DNA of 37,076 bases from Flavobacteriales bacterium (GTDB lineage: Bacteria > Bacteroidota > Bacteroidia > Flavobacteriales > Flavobacteriaceae), in assembly GCA_018335925.1 (NCBI GenBank), contig JAGXRF010000066.1, positions 1-37,076 of the forward strand, written 5' to 3'. Positions 7,705 through 15,325 of this stretch are shown here, piece by piece; the stretch's first letter is position 1, and every line of letters begins with the position of its first letter. Under the pieces are notes generated by a model that did not search any database, had not been told where the DNA came from, and worked only from the letters and a program-made list of their open reading frames with translations. Position numbers and translations under genes: made by a program.

Positions 7705-8838
7705 ATGTGCATGGAAGCAAAAGAAAAAGCGATAGATACTATTATTGAAGAGCCTACTTTAAACATCATCTTAACCACGGATGAAGATGATGATAGACCT
7801 GTATATATTTCCGGAAATTTTAATCAGTGGATTACCCAAGACAGCCAATACCGTATGGACAAGGTAGGAAATGGACTTTATCATTATGTATTTCCAGAGA
7901 ATTTTACCTATCCAGACCCCATGTTGTACAAATTCACAAGAGGGGATTGGAGCGAAGTGGAAATTGACCAATATGGCAATAGAACAGAAAATAGAGTTTC
8001 CAGGTTAAAAAAAGGGATTCAACGGGAACATGTGTATAAATGGCGACACAATTGGTTGCCTTTTAAATCGAAATTTTTGCCCGAAGTACACTTAATTTCA
8101 CAAGAATTTGAAATTCCGCAACTAAATAAAAAAAGAAAAGTTTGGGCTTTACTACCACATAATTACCACCAAACCAACGAACGTTATCCGGTCATGTATT
8201 TGCAAGATGCCCAAAATTTATTCAATGAACAATCTGCCTATGGCAATTGGGAAATTGATAAAAAATTGGCAGTTATGGCAGAGTATAATATCGGAAAAGT
8301 AATTGTGATTGCTGTAGAACATGCTGACAAAGAGAGGGTTTTGGAATATAATGTAGGAAATACGGTTTTAGGACAAGGACAAGGAAAACAATACATTCGT
8401 TTTTTGGCAGATACCTTAAAACCATTTGTAGACCAACATTTTCGAACCAAACCCGAGCGTACCCATACTGGTATAGGTGGTAGCTCGATGGGAGGATTGG
8501 TAAGTATTTTTTCGGGATTGATGTATCCGGAAGTTTTTGGAAAATTGATGATTTTTTCTCCATCCTTATGGGTAGTGCCTAAAATTAAATTATCCTTTTT
8601 AGATTTATATGATCCGCAAGATTTTAGAGTGTATTTGTATGCAGGTGGAAGCGAAAGTGCAACGATGGTAGATCATGTAAAAAAGTTTAGAAAACGATTG
8701 CTAGAAAAAGAAAATTACACCGATAAAATGAAAGTGCGACTCAGTATTAACGAACATGGCAAACACACCGAAACTTATTGGAGTGACGAATTTCCAAAAG
8801 CAATGGAGTGGCTGTTTTTTAGTGACAAAGAGAATTAG
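7705..8838 (+). CDS. Esterase-type alpha/beta hydrolase with N-terminal starch-binding-like domain
   Basis: About 377 residues from ATG 7705; ATG 7711 is equally possible, and the longest frame would need a TTG at 7687. The first 85 residues look like a CBM20/CBM48-type beta-sandwich (VYISGNFNQW, YKFTRGDW). The rest is a Fes/esterase-D-like hydrolase: the nucleophile serine lies in GIGGSSMGG about 260 residues in, RYPVMYLQDAQNLF precedes it, and a C-terminal EHGKHTETYW supplies the likely histidine. This architecture is shared with siderophore-ester and carbohydrate-ester hydrolases of the IroE/Fes group. No convincing signal peptide is seen, so it is probably cytoplasmic. It precedes a leucyl aminopeptidase gene by 78 bases. 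The substrate is not evident. Confidence 0.82.
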   Translation: MCMEAKEKAIDTIIEEPTLNIILTTDEDDDRPVYISGNFNQWITQDSQYRMDKVGNGLYHYVFPENFTYPDPMLYKFTRGDWSEVEIDQYGNRTENRVSRLKKGIQREHVYKWRHNWLPFKSKFLPEVHLISQEFEIPQLNKKRKVWALLPHNYHQTNERYPVMYLQDAQNLFNEQSAYGNWEIDKKLAVMAEYNIGKVIVIAVEHADKERVLEYNVGNTVLGQGQGKQYIRFLADTLKPFVDQHFRTKPERTHTGIGGSSMGGLVSIFSGLMYPEVFGKLMIFSPSLWVVPKIKLSFLDLYDPQDFRVYLYAGGSESATMVDHVKKFRKRLLEKENYTDKMKVRLSINEHGKHTETYWSDEFPKAMEWLFFSDKEN

Positions 8839-8890
8839 TAAATAGTGATAAGTAATTAGGTAAAAGCCTCTAACCTGAAACCTGAAACTT
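8839..8890. repeat. Degenerate 7-base-period repeats between two genes
   Basis: The gap after the esterase stop contains aacctga repeated twice in a row followed by aacttt (about 8872-8890), preceded by looser 7-base-spaced agtaaat, agtgata, agtaatt units overlapping the stop region (from about 8836). It has the same period as the repeat at the ftsK end but a different sequence. Confidence 0.45.
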
Positions 8891-8916
8891 TCGAGCAAAC
8901 AACAAAAGACCAATAA

Positions 8917-10338
8917 ATGAAAAACTACCAAATTTCTGTTATCAAAGATAAAAACACTTTACAAGGCGATTGGATTATTCCGGAAATGGAAAATGAAAAT
9001 GGCATCAATTATTTGGGACAAGATATTCCTAAAGAAGTTTTTATAGGTAAAAAAGGGACTCATTTTTTACAAACTTCCGAGCATGGAAAGTGGGTGTTTT
9101 TAGGAATAGGGACTACTTTAATGTGCAATGAAATTACTTTAGCTTTCAGAAGTTTGTTACATCAAAATAAAGCATGGTTTACCAATGGTTTTCATTTATT
9201 GGTACCAAAAAATTGGATGGAAGAACATCTTGAAGCTGCATTGGTTGGCATTTTTTTGGCTTCCTATCAATTAAATTTTTATAAAAAGAAAAAAGATGTA
9301 GTTTCTGAAAACACTTTTGTTATTCAAATTGCTACCGATTTAAATAATTCCGAAGAGTTGATTTTAAAAGCCAAACATTTGGCACAAGCACAAATTTCGG
9401 TGATGCGTATGGTAGATTTACCACCAAATGAGGCTACTCCAACTTATCTGGCCAATTTTGCTGTTTCACTTACCCAACATCCAAATATAACTACCAAAAT
9501 TATAGGTAAAGAAGAAGCTAAATCTATTGGTTTACATGCATTTTTATCGGTTTGCCAAGGTAGTGAAGAAGCTCCAAAGTTTATTGTAGTAGACTACCAC
9601 CCCAGCAATGCCAAAAAACACATAGGCTTGGTTGGAAAAGCCATTACCTTTGATACCGGAGGTTACAACATCAAAACGCAAGGAATGTACTACATGAAAT
9701 GCGATATGGCTGGTGGTGCAGCTGTTTTGGGTATCATGGAATGGGCTGCTTTGCAGCAATTGTCTTACCGAATTACAGCAGTAGTGCCTGCATGTGACAG
9801 CATGGTAGATCAAAAAGCATACAAACCAAGCGATGTGATTTCTAGTTATGCAGGGCATAGCATTGAAATTACAGACACCGATGCGGAAGGCAGATTGATT
9901 TTAGCTGACGGGATTACTTATTTGCTTCGTCATTTCCAACCAGAAATTATGATAGATTTTGCAACCTTAACCGGAAGTACTGTTGCTACTTTTGGTTCGG
10001 TTTGTGCAGCATTATTTACCAATAACGAATCCTTGCAGCAACAATTGTTTACAGCCGGACAACAGGTTGGTGAAAAAGTTTGGCCAATGCCTTTATGGAA
10101 CGATTTTGATTCGCACCTAGAAAGCGATGTGGCAGATGTAAAAAATTACTCCCAAAAACCATTTGGTGGTGCCATAAGTGCGGCTAAATTTTTAGAATAT
10201 TTCACCGAAAATCATCCATCATGGGTCCATATTGACATTGCTGGTGTGGCTTTTGTTGATGATGCTTTTGCCAAAGGAAAACACGCATCAGGTTATGGGG
10301 TAACCTTGGTAAAACAATGGTTGCAAGAGTTGGGATAA
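8917..10338 (+). CDS. pepA: M17 family leucyl aminopeptidase
   Basis: 473 residues. M17 enzymes are hexameric cytosolic metallopeptidases that remove N-terminal amino acids from peptides. The C-terminal catalytic domain has all expected metal and catalytic residues: K241 and D246 in LVGKAITFDTGG, K253, D263 in KCDMAGGAA, and D322, E324, R326 in TDTDAEGRL, with spacing matching E. coli PepA (270, 275, 282, 293, 352, 354, 356) apart from one deletion. The N-terminal macro-like domain (about 1-160) is more divergent. It follows the esterase gene and precedes an ATP-grasp gene on the same strand, with separating gaps of 78 and 127 bases, so it may have its own transcript. Confidence 0.93.
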   Translation: MKNYQISVIKDKNTLQGDWIIPEMENENGINYLGQDIPKEVFIGKKGTHFLQTSEHGKWVFLGIGTTLMCNEITLAFRSLLHQNKAWFTNGFHLLVPKNWMEEHLEAALVGIFLASYQLNFYKKKKDVVSENTFVIQIATDLNNSEELILKAKHLAQAQISVMRMVDLPPNEATPTYLANFAVSLTQHPNITTKIIGKEEAKSIGLHAFLSVCQGSEEAPKFIVVDYHPSNAKKHIGLVGKAITFDTGGYNIKTQGMYYMKCDMAGGAAVLGIMEWAALQQLSYRITAVVPACDSMVDQKAYKPSDVISSYAGHSIEITDTDAEGRLILADGITYLLRHFQPEIMIDFATLTGSTVATFGSVCAALFTNNESLQQQLFTAGQQVGEKVWPMPLWNDFDSHLESDVADVKNYSQKPFGGAISAAKFLEYFTENHPSWVHIDIAGVAFVDDAFAKGKHASGYGVTLVKQWLQELG

Positions 10339-10407
10339 TTAATTCAATTGGTTTTTTATTTCATTTCCTGTAATTTTTTAACGAAAACGTTGTAAAATTT
10401 TTTACTA

Positions 10408-10438
10408 TTGTTTTAAAAAGTAGAATTCCCTACATTTA
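10408..10438 (+). promoter_or_regulatory. Promoter of the ATP-grasp gene
   Basis: TTG at 10408-10410 and TACATTTA at 10431-10438 are separated by 20 bases; the -7 box matches TAnnTTTG at seven of eight positions. It lies 28 bases before the ATG at 10466. Confidence 0.55.
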
Positions 10439-10465
10439 CTTTTTTCACAATTTAAAAAGATAGGG

Positions 10466-11680
10466 ATGGTTTCTTCAAAAACATTTTTGTGTATTTCCAA
10501 TTATTTTAAAGGAAACGATTTTTTAATTGCCATGAAAGCTCTTGGCAATCGGGTGTATTTGGTGACTTCTGAAAAGTTAAAAGACAAACCTTGGGCTCGT
10601 GAATCGCTAGATGATATTTTTTACATGCCCGGGCAAGATACCGATTGGAACATGCAAGATTTGTTGTATGGTGTTGCTGCGATTATCAGACATACCAAAA
10701 TTGATGCGATTATAGCACTAGATGATTTTGATGTGGAAAAAGCGACCTATTTGCGAGAGCATCTTCGCATTCCGGGAATGGGACAAACTACCGGAAGGTA
10801 TTTTCGCGACAAGCTAGCCATGCGAATGAAAGCAAAAGAAGGTGGTGTTTTGGTTCCGGCTTTCAGCAGTTTGTTTCACGATGCAGATATACAGCATTTT
10901 GCAGATACAGTTCCTGCTCCATGGGTATTAAAACCTCGTTCGGAAGCTTCTGCAAATGGGATTATTAAAGTACATAATACGGAAGATTTGTGGCATCATA
11001 TCCATCAATTAGGAGACCAACGAATTTATTATTTGGTAGAGCAATTTAAACCAGGAAATGTGTTGCATTGCGATGGACTCAATTGGCATGGAAAAGTATT
11101 GTATGCCAATGCTTCTCAATACTTATCTACTCCTATGGAAGTATCGCAAGGAGGAGGAGTTTTTAGAAGCAGAACCATACCATACGATAGCGATTTATAT
11201 CAGGATGTTTTAAAAGCAAATGAGCAAGTTATGCAATGCTTTGGCATGCAAAACGGTGCCACGCATACCGAATTTATTCAAAGCCATGAAGATGGAAAAA
11301 TATATTTTTTAGAAACATCTAGCAGAGTAGGAGGGGCTCATTTGGCAGAAATGGTAGAAGGTGCTTGTGGAATCAATATGTGGAAAGAATGGGCAGCTAT
11401 AGAACATGCCTTGGTACATGGAACCAAATATAAACTACCAAAACCTAAAAAAGAATTTGCAGGGATTGTTTTGACCCTCTCCAAATATGAGTGGCCTGAT
11501 TTATCAGGATTTAATGACCCTGAAATTTGCTTCATTGTACCTTTGGCTTACCATGCCGGACTAATTGTAAAAAGTAAAAAAATAGAAAGAGTACAAGCTC
11601 TTTTAGATGATTATGTAGTTCGTTTGGCCAACGACTTTGCTACTGTAGCACCACCCGAGCAAGTGAAAAAGTTGCATTAA
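10466..11680 (+). CDS. ATP-grasp domain protein of unknown substrate
   Basis: 404 residues with the three-part ATP-grasp layout: an N-terminal Rossmann-like part (1-110), a lid with VLKPRSEASANGI (K156 contacts ATP) and YYLVEQFKPG (E192 region), and a metal-binding part HTEFIQSHEDGKIYFLETSS. ATP-grasp enzymes couple a carboxylate to an amine or thiol through an acylphosphate. The usual metal motif E-x-N-x-R appears here as E283-T-S285-S-R287, with Ser in the Asn position, so metal binding may differ from that of biotin carboxylase. No signal peptide is present. It lies downstream of an aminopeptidase and an esterase. Annotation pipelines often label such proteins biotin carboxylase-like; there is no biotin-related neighbour and I would not claim that activity. 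Confidence 0.8.
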   Translation: MVSSKTFLCISNYFKGNDFLIAMKALGNRVYLVTSEKLKDKPWARESLDDIFYMPGQDTDWNMQDLLYGVAAIIRHTKIDAIIALDDFDVEKATYLREHLRIPGMGQTTGRYFRDKLAMRMKAKEGGVLVPAFSSLFHDADIQHFADTVPAPWVLKPRSEASANGIIKVHNTEDLWHHIHQLGDQRIYYLVEQFKPGNVLHCDGLNWHGKVLYANASQYLSTPMEVSQGGGVFRSRTIPYDSDLYQDVLKANEQVMQCFGMQNGATHTEFIQSHEDGKIYFLETSSRVGGAHLAEMVEGACGINMWKEWAAIEHALVHGTKYKLPKPKKEFAGIVLTLSKYEWPDLSGFNDPEICFIVPLAYHAGLIVKSKKIERVQALLDDYVVRLANDFATVAPPEQVKKLH

Positions 11681-11709
11681 ATATTTCCCTAATCAAAATC
11701 CATGATATA

Positions 11710-12231
11710 ATGAGAAAATTAATTTTGTTTATTTTTTTTGTGTTTATTCAACAAATAATTTATGCCCAAACACCCACGAAGACTTATGAAGGGGGACACA
11801 TATTTCAGCTAAATTTGCCTACTTACATGAGTAAAACTGGTGGTTTGAATTCAGCTGCTTCTATTCAATACAAAAGTGTAATAAAAGATGTATATGGATT
11901 TGTAATTTATGACACGAAGGAAGAATTGAGTTTAGTTGAAATGAATTTTTCCTCAATTTCAGAGTTTTATGAAGAATTCATAAAAGATTTTTTGGTTGGC
12001 GAAAAAAATAGAAAAATTTCCAAGCCAAAGATTTCAAAACAAGACAAAATAAGTTTTATTGAAAGTGACGTTACTTATTATGATCAAGATGCTGAAATAG
12101 AAATTTTTTATCTGGTAGGTGTAGTTGAAACAGAAAAAGCATTTTATAAAGTAATCTCTTGGTCTGCAGCCGATAAAAAAGATCAATTCAAAGCTGATTT
12201 TCAACAAATTTTATATAGTCTAAAAGATTAA
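11710..12231 (+). CDS. Small secreted protein of unknown function
   Basis: 173 residues. The N-terminus is a clear signal peptide (MRKLILFIFFVFIQQIIYAQ, with cleavage after the AQ). The mature part has alternating strands and helices, ending with FYKVISWSAADKKDQFKADFQQILYSLK, a layout like PsbP/LpqN-type small folds in which a protein is fitted to a 'mild stress' lipoprotein-like scaffold; this resemblance is weak. No lipobox cysteine is seen, so it is probably periplasmic. It follows the ATP-grasp gene by 29 bases and may share its transcript. A strong terminator lies downstream. Unrecognised otherwise. Confidence 0.75.
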   Translation: MRKLILFIFFVFIQQIIYAQTPTKTYEGGHIFQLNLPTYMSKTGGLNSAASIQYKSVIKDVYGFVIYDTKEELSLVEMNFSSISEFYEEFIKDFLVGEKNRKISKPKISKQDKISFIESDVTYYDQDAEIEIFYLVGVVETEKAFYKVISWSAADKKDQFKADFQQILYSLKD

Positions 12232-12268
12232 TTTTTTGCCAATTGATTACTTTGTATTATTACAATAA

Positions 12269-12311
12269 AAAAGAGGTCAAAGTTTATAAGTTAAACTAAT
12301 TGACCTCTTTT
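12269..12311. terminator. Bidirectional intrinsic terminator between convergent genes
   Basis: A perfect 12-base stem, aaaagaggtcaa at 12269-12280 and ttgacctctttt at 12300-12311, flanked by A and T runs so that it works on both strands. An inner agttt/aaact pair may extend it. It separates the small secreted protein gene from murA, which converge here. Confidence 0.88.
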
Positions 12312-12332
12312 GTTACTTTAATTTGTTTTAAT

Positions 12333-13640
12333 CTATGCTCTTATAATCTTGGCACCAATAGCTCTTAATCGTTCGTCTATTCGTTCATAGCCACGGTCAA
12401 TTTGTTCGATGTTTTGGATAGTGCTCGTTCCTTTGGCAGATAAAGCAGCAATCAATAACGAAATACCCGCACGAATATCAGGAGAACTCATGGTAGTTGC
12501 TTTTAATTGCGACTGAAAGTTATGACCAATTACTGTAGCCCTATGTGGGTCGCATAAAATAATTTTTGCTCCCATATCAATCAATTTATCCACAAAGAAT
12601 AACCTACTTTCAAACATTTTTTGGTGAATCAATACATCGCCTTTGGCTTGGGTAGCAACTACCAATACAATGCTCAATAAATCTGGAGTAAAGCCAGGCC
12701 AAGGAGCATCTGCAATGGTTAAAATCGATCCATCAATATCGGTTTTTACTTCGTAGCCATCTTTATGAGCAGGAATGTACATATCGTCTCCCTTTTTTTC
12801 AATAGTAATTCCCAACTTTCTAAACACATTCGGTATAACACCTAAATTTTCCCAACTCACATTTTTAATGGTCAATTCAGAGCGGGTCATGGCTGCCAAG
12901 CCAATCCAGCTACCAATTTCAATCATGTCTGGTAAAATGCGATGTACACATCCATCTAATTTCTCCACTCCTTCAATGTGCAACAAATTAGAACCAACTC
13001 CGGTGATTTTGGCTCCCATGCTATTCAACATCTTACACAACTGTTGCAAATAAGGTTCGCATGCAGCGTTGTAAATGGTGGTTTTACCTTCTGCCAAAAC
13101 TGCAGCCATTACAATGTTCGCGGTTCCGGTTACAGAAGCTTCATCCAACAACATGTAAGCACCTTTTAATTTGGTGGCTTCTACACCATAAAAGTGATCT
13201 TCGCGGTTGTATCTAAAGTTAGCTCCTAATTGAATAAATCCTTCAAAGTGGGTGTCTAATCTTCTTCTACCAATTTTATCTCCTCCAGGTTTTGGAATGT
13301 ATCCTTTTCCAAAACGAGCCAACAACGGACCTACAATCATAATTGAACCTCTTAATGCTCCACCTTCTTTTTTGTATTGTTCCGTTTCTAAATACCCAAC
13401 ATTAACTTCATCGGCTTGAAAAGTGTAGGAACCAGCACCTATTTTTTGAATTTTAACCCCTAAATTTCCAAGTAAAGTAATCAGTTTGTTTACGTCTATA
13501 ATATCTGGAATGTTGTGAATTGTTACTTTTTGATCTGTAAGTAAAACGGCACAAAGTATTTGTAAACACTCGTTTTTTGCACCTTGTGGAGTAATTTCAC
13601 CTTTTAAGGCATGACCGCCTTCTATTTTAAAAGTTCCCAT
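12333..13640 (-). CDS. murA: UDP-N-acetylglucosamine 1-carboxyvinyltransferase (MurA)
   Basis: 435 residues, full length. MurA transfers enolpyruvate from PEP to UDP-GlcNAc, the first committed step of peptidoglycan synthesis, in the cytoplasm. The substrate-site KNECLQI is at 22-28 (K22, N23), and RGSIMIVGPLLARFG is at 97-111. The mobile catalytic loop reads KPGGDKIGRRRLDTH: the residue at the position of E. coli Cys115 is Asp121 (codon GAT), as in fosfomycin-insensitive MurA enzymes of mycobacteria and chlamydiae. It is the last gene of an operon with DUF493 and DUF4290 genes; the gap to DUF4290 is 12 bases. Confidence 0.96.
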   Translation of the reverse strand: MGTFKIEGGHALKGEITPQGAKNECLQILCAVLLTDQKVTIHNIPDIIDVNKLITLLGNLGVKIQKIGAGSYTFQADEVNVGYLETEQYKKEGGALRGSIMIVGPLLARFGKGYIPKPGGDKIGRRRLDTHFEGFIQLGANFRYNREDHFYGVEATKLKGAYMLLDEASVTGTANIVMAAVLAEGKTTIYNAACEPYLQQLCKMLNSMGAKITGVGSNLLHIEGVEKLDGCVHRILPDMIEIGSWIGLAAMTRSELTIKNVSWENLGVIPNVFRKLGITIEKKGDDMYIPAHKDGYEVKTDIDGSILTIADAPWPGFTPDLLSIVLVVATQAKGDVLIHQKMFESRLFFVDKLIDMGAKIILCDPHRATVIGHNFQSQLKATTMSSPDIRAGISLLIAALSAKGTSTIQNIEQIDRGYERIDERLRAIGAKIIRA

Positions 13641-13652
13641 GAATAAATTCGT

Positions 13653-14378
13653 CTATAGGTTGTTTTGATTAGGTTTGTTCTTTTTGTGAAAATTCTTGTT
13701 TTTGTTTTTAAAATTCGGCCGGTTGTTTTTAACCGGATTGTTTTGTTGGTTGTTTCCATTAAAAGCTTTATTAGAAACCTTTTTATTGGTTCGCAATAAG
13801 GTGCTGGTGGTTGACAATTCTTGTTGGGAAGAATGCAAATTTATTTTTCCGTTAGATAATTCTAACAAATGATCAAAAATAACAGAATCCTCCACCACAT
13901 CCTTGTTCCAACTTAGGTAGGATTTTTTCATGTGGTTGGCAATCACTTTAATCAAAATATCTTTTAATTCTCCTACTTCCCAGCTATTAGCTACATCAAT
14001 CATCGATTTGATGTGGTTGCCATAAAATCGGTATTTCGGATTTTTTTGTGGGTATGGCAAAGGGTCTGGCTTTAAGTGCAATAATTCTTTGGTTGGTATT
14101 GGATAAGGAGAATCTACATCTAATTTAAAATCAGACATAATAAAAATCTGGTCCCATAATTTGTGTTGAAAGTCAGGAACATCTCGCAAATGCGGGTTCA
14201 AAGTTCCCATCACATTAATAATGTGTTTGGCAGCTTTGTTGCGTTCTTCTTTGGTAGGAATTTCGCAAGCCAAATCAATTAACTTTTGTAAATGTCTGCC
14301 ATATTCCGGAATTCGCAAATGTTCTCTCTCAGAGTTGTACTCCAAATGTAAATGGGTAGTAGCGATTGGTTCGGTCAT
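13653..14378 (-). CDS. DUF4290 domain protein
   Basis: 241 residues. The first 180 residues match the DUF4290 pattern known only from Bacteroidota (LEYNSEREHLRIPEYGRHLQ, NVMGTLNPHLRDVPDFQHKLWDQ, YPIPTKELL), predicted to be alpha-helical and soluble. The last 55 residues are a basic Asn/Lys-rich tail (NKNKNFHKKNKPNQNN), which could bind nucleic acid; that is inference. Its position directly before murA is typical of the family. It is separated from the DUF493 gene by four bases. No function is known. Confidence 0.88.
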   Translation of the reverse strand: MTEPIATTHLHLEYNSEREHLRIPEYGRHLQKLIDLACEIPTKEERNKAAKHIINVMGTLNPHLRDVPDFQHKLWDQIFIMSDFKLDVDSPYPIPTKELLHLKPDPLPYPQKNPKYRFYGNHIKSMIDVANSWEVGELKDILIKVIANHMKKSYLSWNKDVVEDSVIFDHLLELSNGKINLHSSQQELSTTSTLLRTNKKVSNKAFNGNNQQNNPVKNNRPNFKNKNKNFHKKNKPNQNNL

Positions 14379-14382
14379 ATTT

Positions 14383-14667
14383 TTATAACGATATGATGCC
14401 TTCCACAGTGGAAAGCTCTTGGTATTTTTCTATCACATGGTCAGGATTTTGCATAGTTACCTGAATAGAAACACTAGTAAAATTGCCATTGGAAGACCTT
14501 TTGGTGTTAATAACAGCCCCCAAGTTGTTGAATGCTTGGTGAATCGTTTCAATTTTTTCTTGATCAGTTGGCACAATAAATTTGTATAAGTACAAGGTTG
14601 GCCAAAGAGAAGTGTTGGCAAGTTCTTCTTTTAAGCGTTTGTAAAATGCTTCTTTATCTGCATTCAT
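14383..14667 (-). CDS. DUF493 family protein (YbeD-like)
   Basis: 94 residues, the size of the DUF493/YbeD family, which has an ACT-like ferredoxin fold. The pattern LYKFIVPTDQEKIETIHQAF followed by NTKRSSNGNFTSVSIQVTM and VIEKYQELSTVEGIISL is characteristic. Family members are regulatory in type and no reaction is established. It is the first gene of the operon that continues with DUF4290 and murA; a TATATTTG -7 box lies about 20 bases upstream of the ATG. Confidence 0.85.
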   Translation of the reverse strand: MNADKEAFYKRLKEELANTSLWPTLYLYKFIVPTDQEKIETIHQAFNNLGAVINTKRSSNGNFTSVSIQVTMQNPDHVIEKYQELSTVEGIISL

Positions 14668-14686
14668 AATTCATTTCAATATGGCA

Positions 14687-14694
14687 CAAATATA
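14687..14694 (-). promoter_or_regulatory. -7 element of the DUF493-DUF4290-murA operon
   Basis: TATATTTG on the minus strand is an exact TAnnTTTG match, 19 bases before the ATG at 14667. The -33 region shows no clear TTG. Confidence 0.55.
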
Positions 14695-14765
14695 AAGTAA
14701 ATTTTGTTTAGATGAATTTTTAAAGGCTTCCAAAAGGCAATAGTGTATTTTCTTTGAATTCTTGG

Positions 14766-14773
14766 TATTTTTG
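14766..14773 (+). promoter_or_regulatory. -7 element of the AAA-recQ-fmt operon
   Basis: TATTTTTG is an exact TAnnTTTG match, placing the transcript start only about 10 bases before the ATG at 14791. This argues against the in-frame GTG at 14773, which lies inside the box. Confidence 0.55.
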
Positions 14774-14790
14774 TGCATTTTGCAAAGGAT

Positions 14791-15324
14791 ATGAGTAATT
14801 TAAAAAAGATAGTAATCACAGGAGCACCAAGCTCCGGAAAAACCACTTTGATAAACCAACTGAAGCATTTGGGATATTATTGTTTCCCTGAAATTTCCAG
14901 GCATGTAACCGAACAAGCTCAATTACAAGGTATTGAACAAATGTTTTTACATGATCCATACTTGTTTAGTGAAAAATTGTTAGAAGGAAGAATGCAACAA
15001 TATTATGAAGCAAAAGAATTTTCGGGTATAGTTTTTTTAGACAGGGGTATTCCGGATGTAGAAGCTTATTTGCATTTTACAGAAAAAGAAATTCCTGAAA
15101 AATTTATCAAAGCTTCACAAAATCATGTATATGATGCCGTTTTTTTGCTCCCTCCATGGGAAGCTATTTACGAAAATGATGCCCAACGATACGAAACTTT
15201 TGCTCAAGCTGAGTTGATTGATCAACATTTAAAAGCTACTTACGAAAAATATGGTTACCAATTATATGTGGTGCCACCTGGAACCATACACGAAAGAGTT
15301 TCTTATGTTTTAGAAAGATTGTAA
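14791..15324 (+). CDS. AAA family P-loop NTPase (NadR/Ttd14-like kinase domain)
   Basis: 177 residues from ATG 14791, giving [20 protein letters not shown]; the P-loop GAPSSGKT is at residues 11-18. Further hallmarks are FPEISRHV (an acidic residue after the loop, as in NadR-type kinases), [15 protein letters not shown] (Walker B-like D with a substrate site) and a C-terminal lid. It fits the AAA_28 group, related to ribosylnicotinamide kinases and metazoan Ttd14. The phosphorylated substrate is unknown. Its stop is one base before the recQ start, so it is co-transcribed with recQ and fmt. An alternative GTG start at 14773 would put the promoter box inside the gene. Confidence 0.82.
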   Translation: MSNLKKIVITGAPSSGKTTLINQLKHLGYYCFPEISRHVTEQAQLQGIEQMFLHDPYLFSEKLLEGRMQQYYEAKEFSGIVFLDRGIPDVEAYLHFTEKEIPEKFIKASQNHVYDAVFLLPPWEAIYENDAQRYETFAQAELIDQHLKATYEKYGYQLYVVPPGTIHERVSYVLERL

Positions 15325-15325
15325 C

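Noticed and set aside
10466..11680. Biotin carboxylase annotation for the ATP-grasp protein
   Set aside because: The shared fold does not prove the activity; the metal motif differs and no biotin carrier or carboxyltransferase is nearby.
14773..14790. GTG start for the AAA protein
   Set aside because: It lies within the predicted -7 box; ATG at 14791 fits the promoter and the P-loop protein N-terminus.
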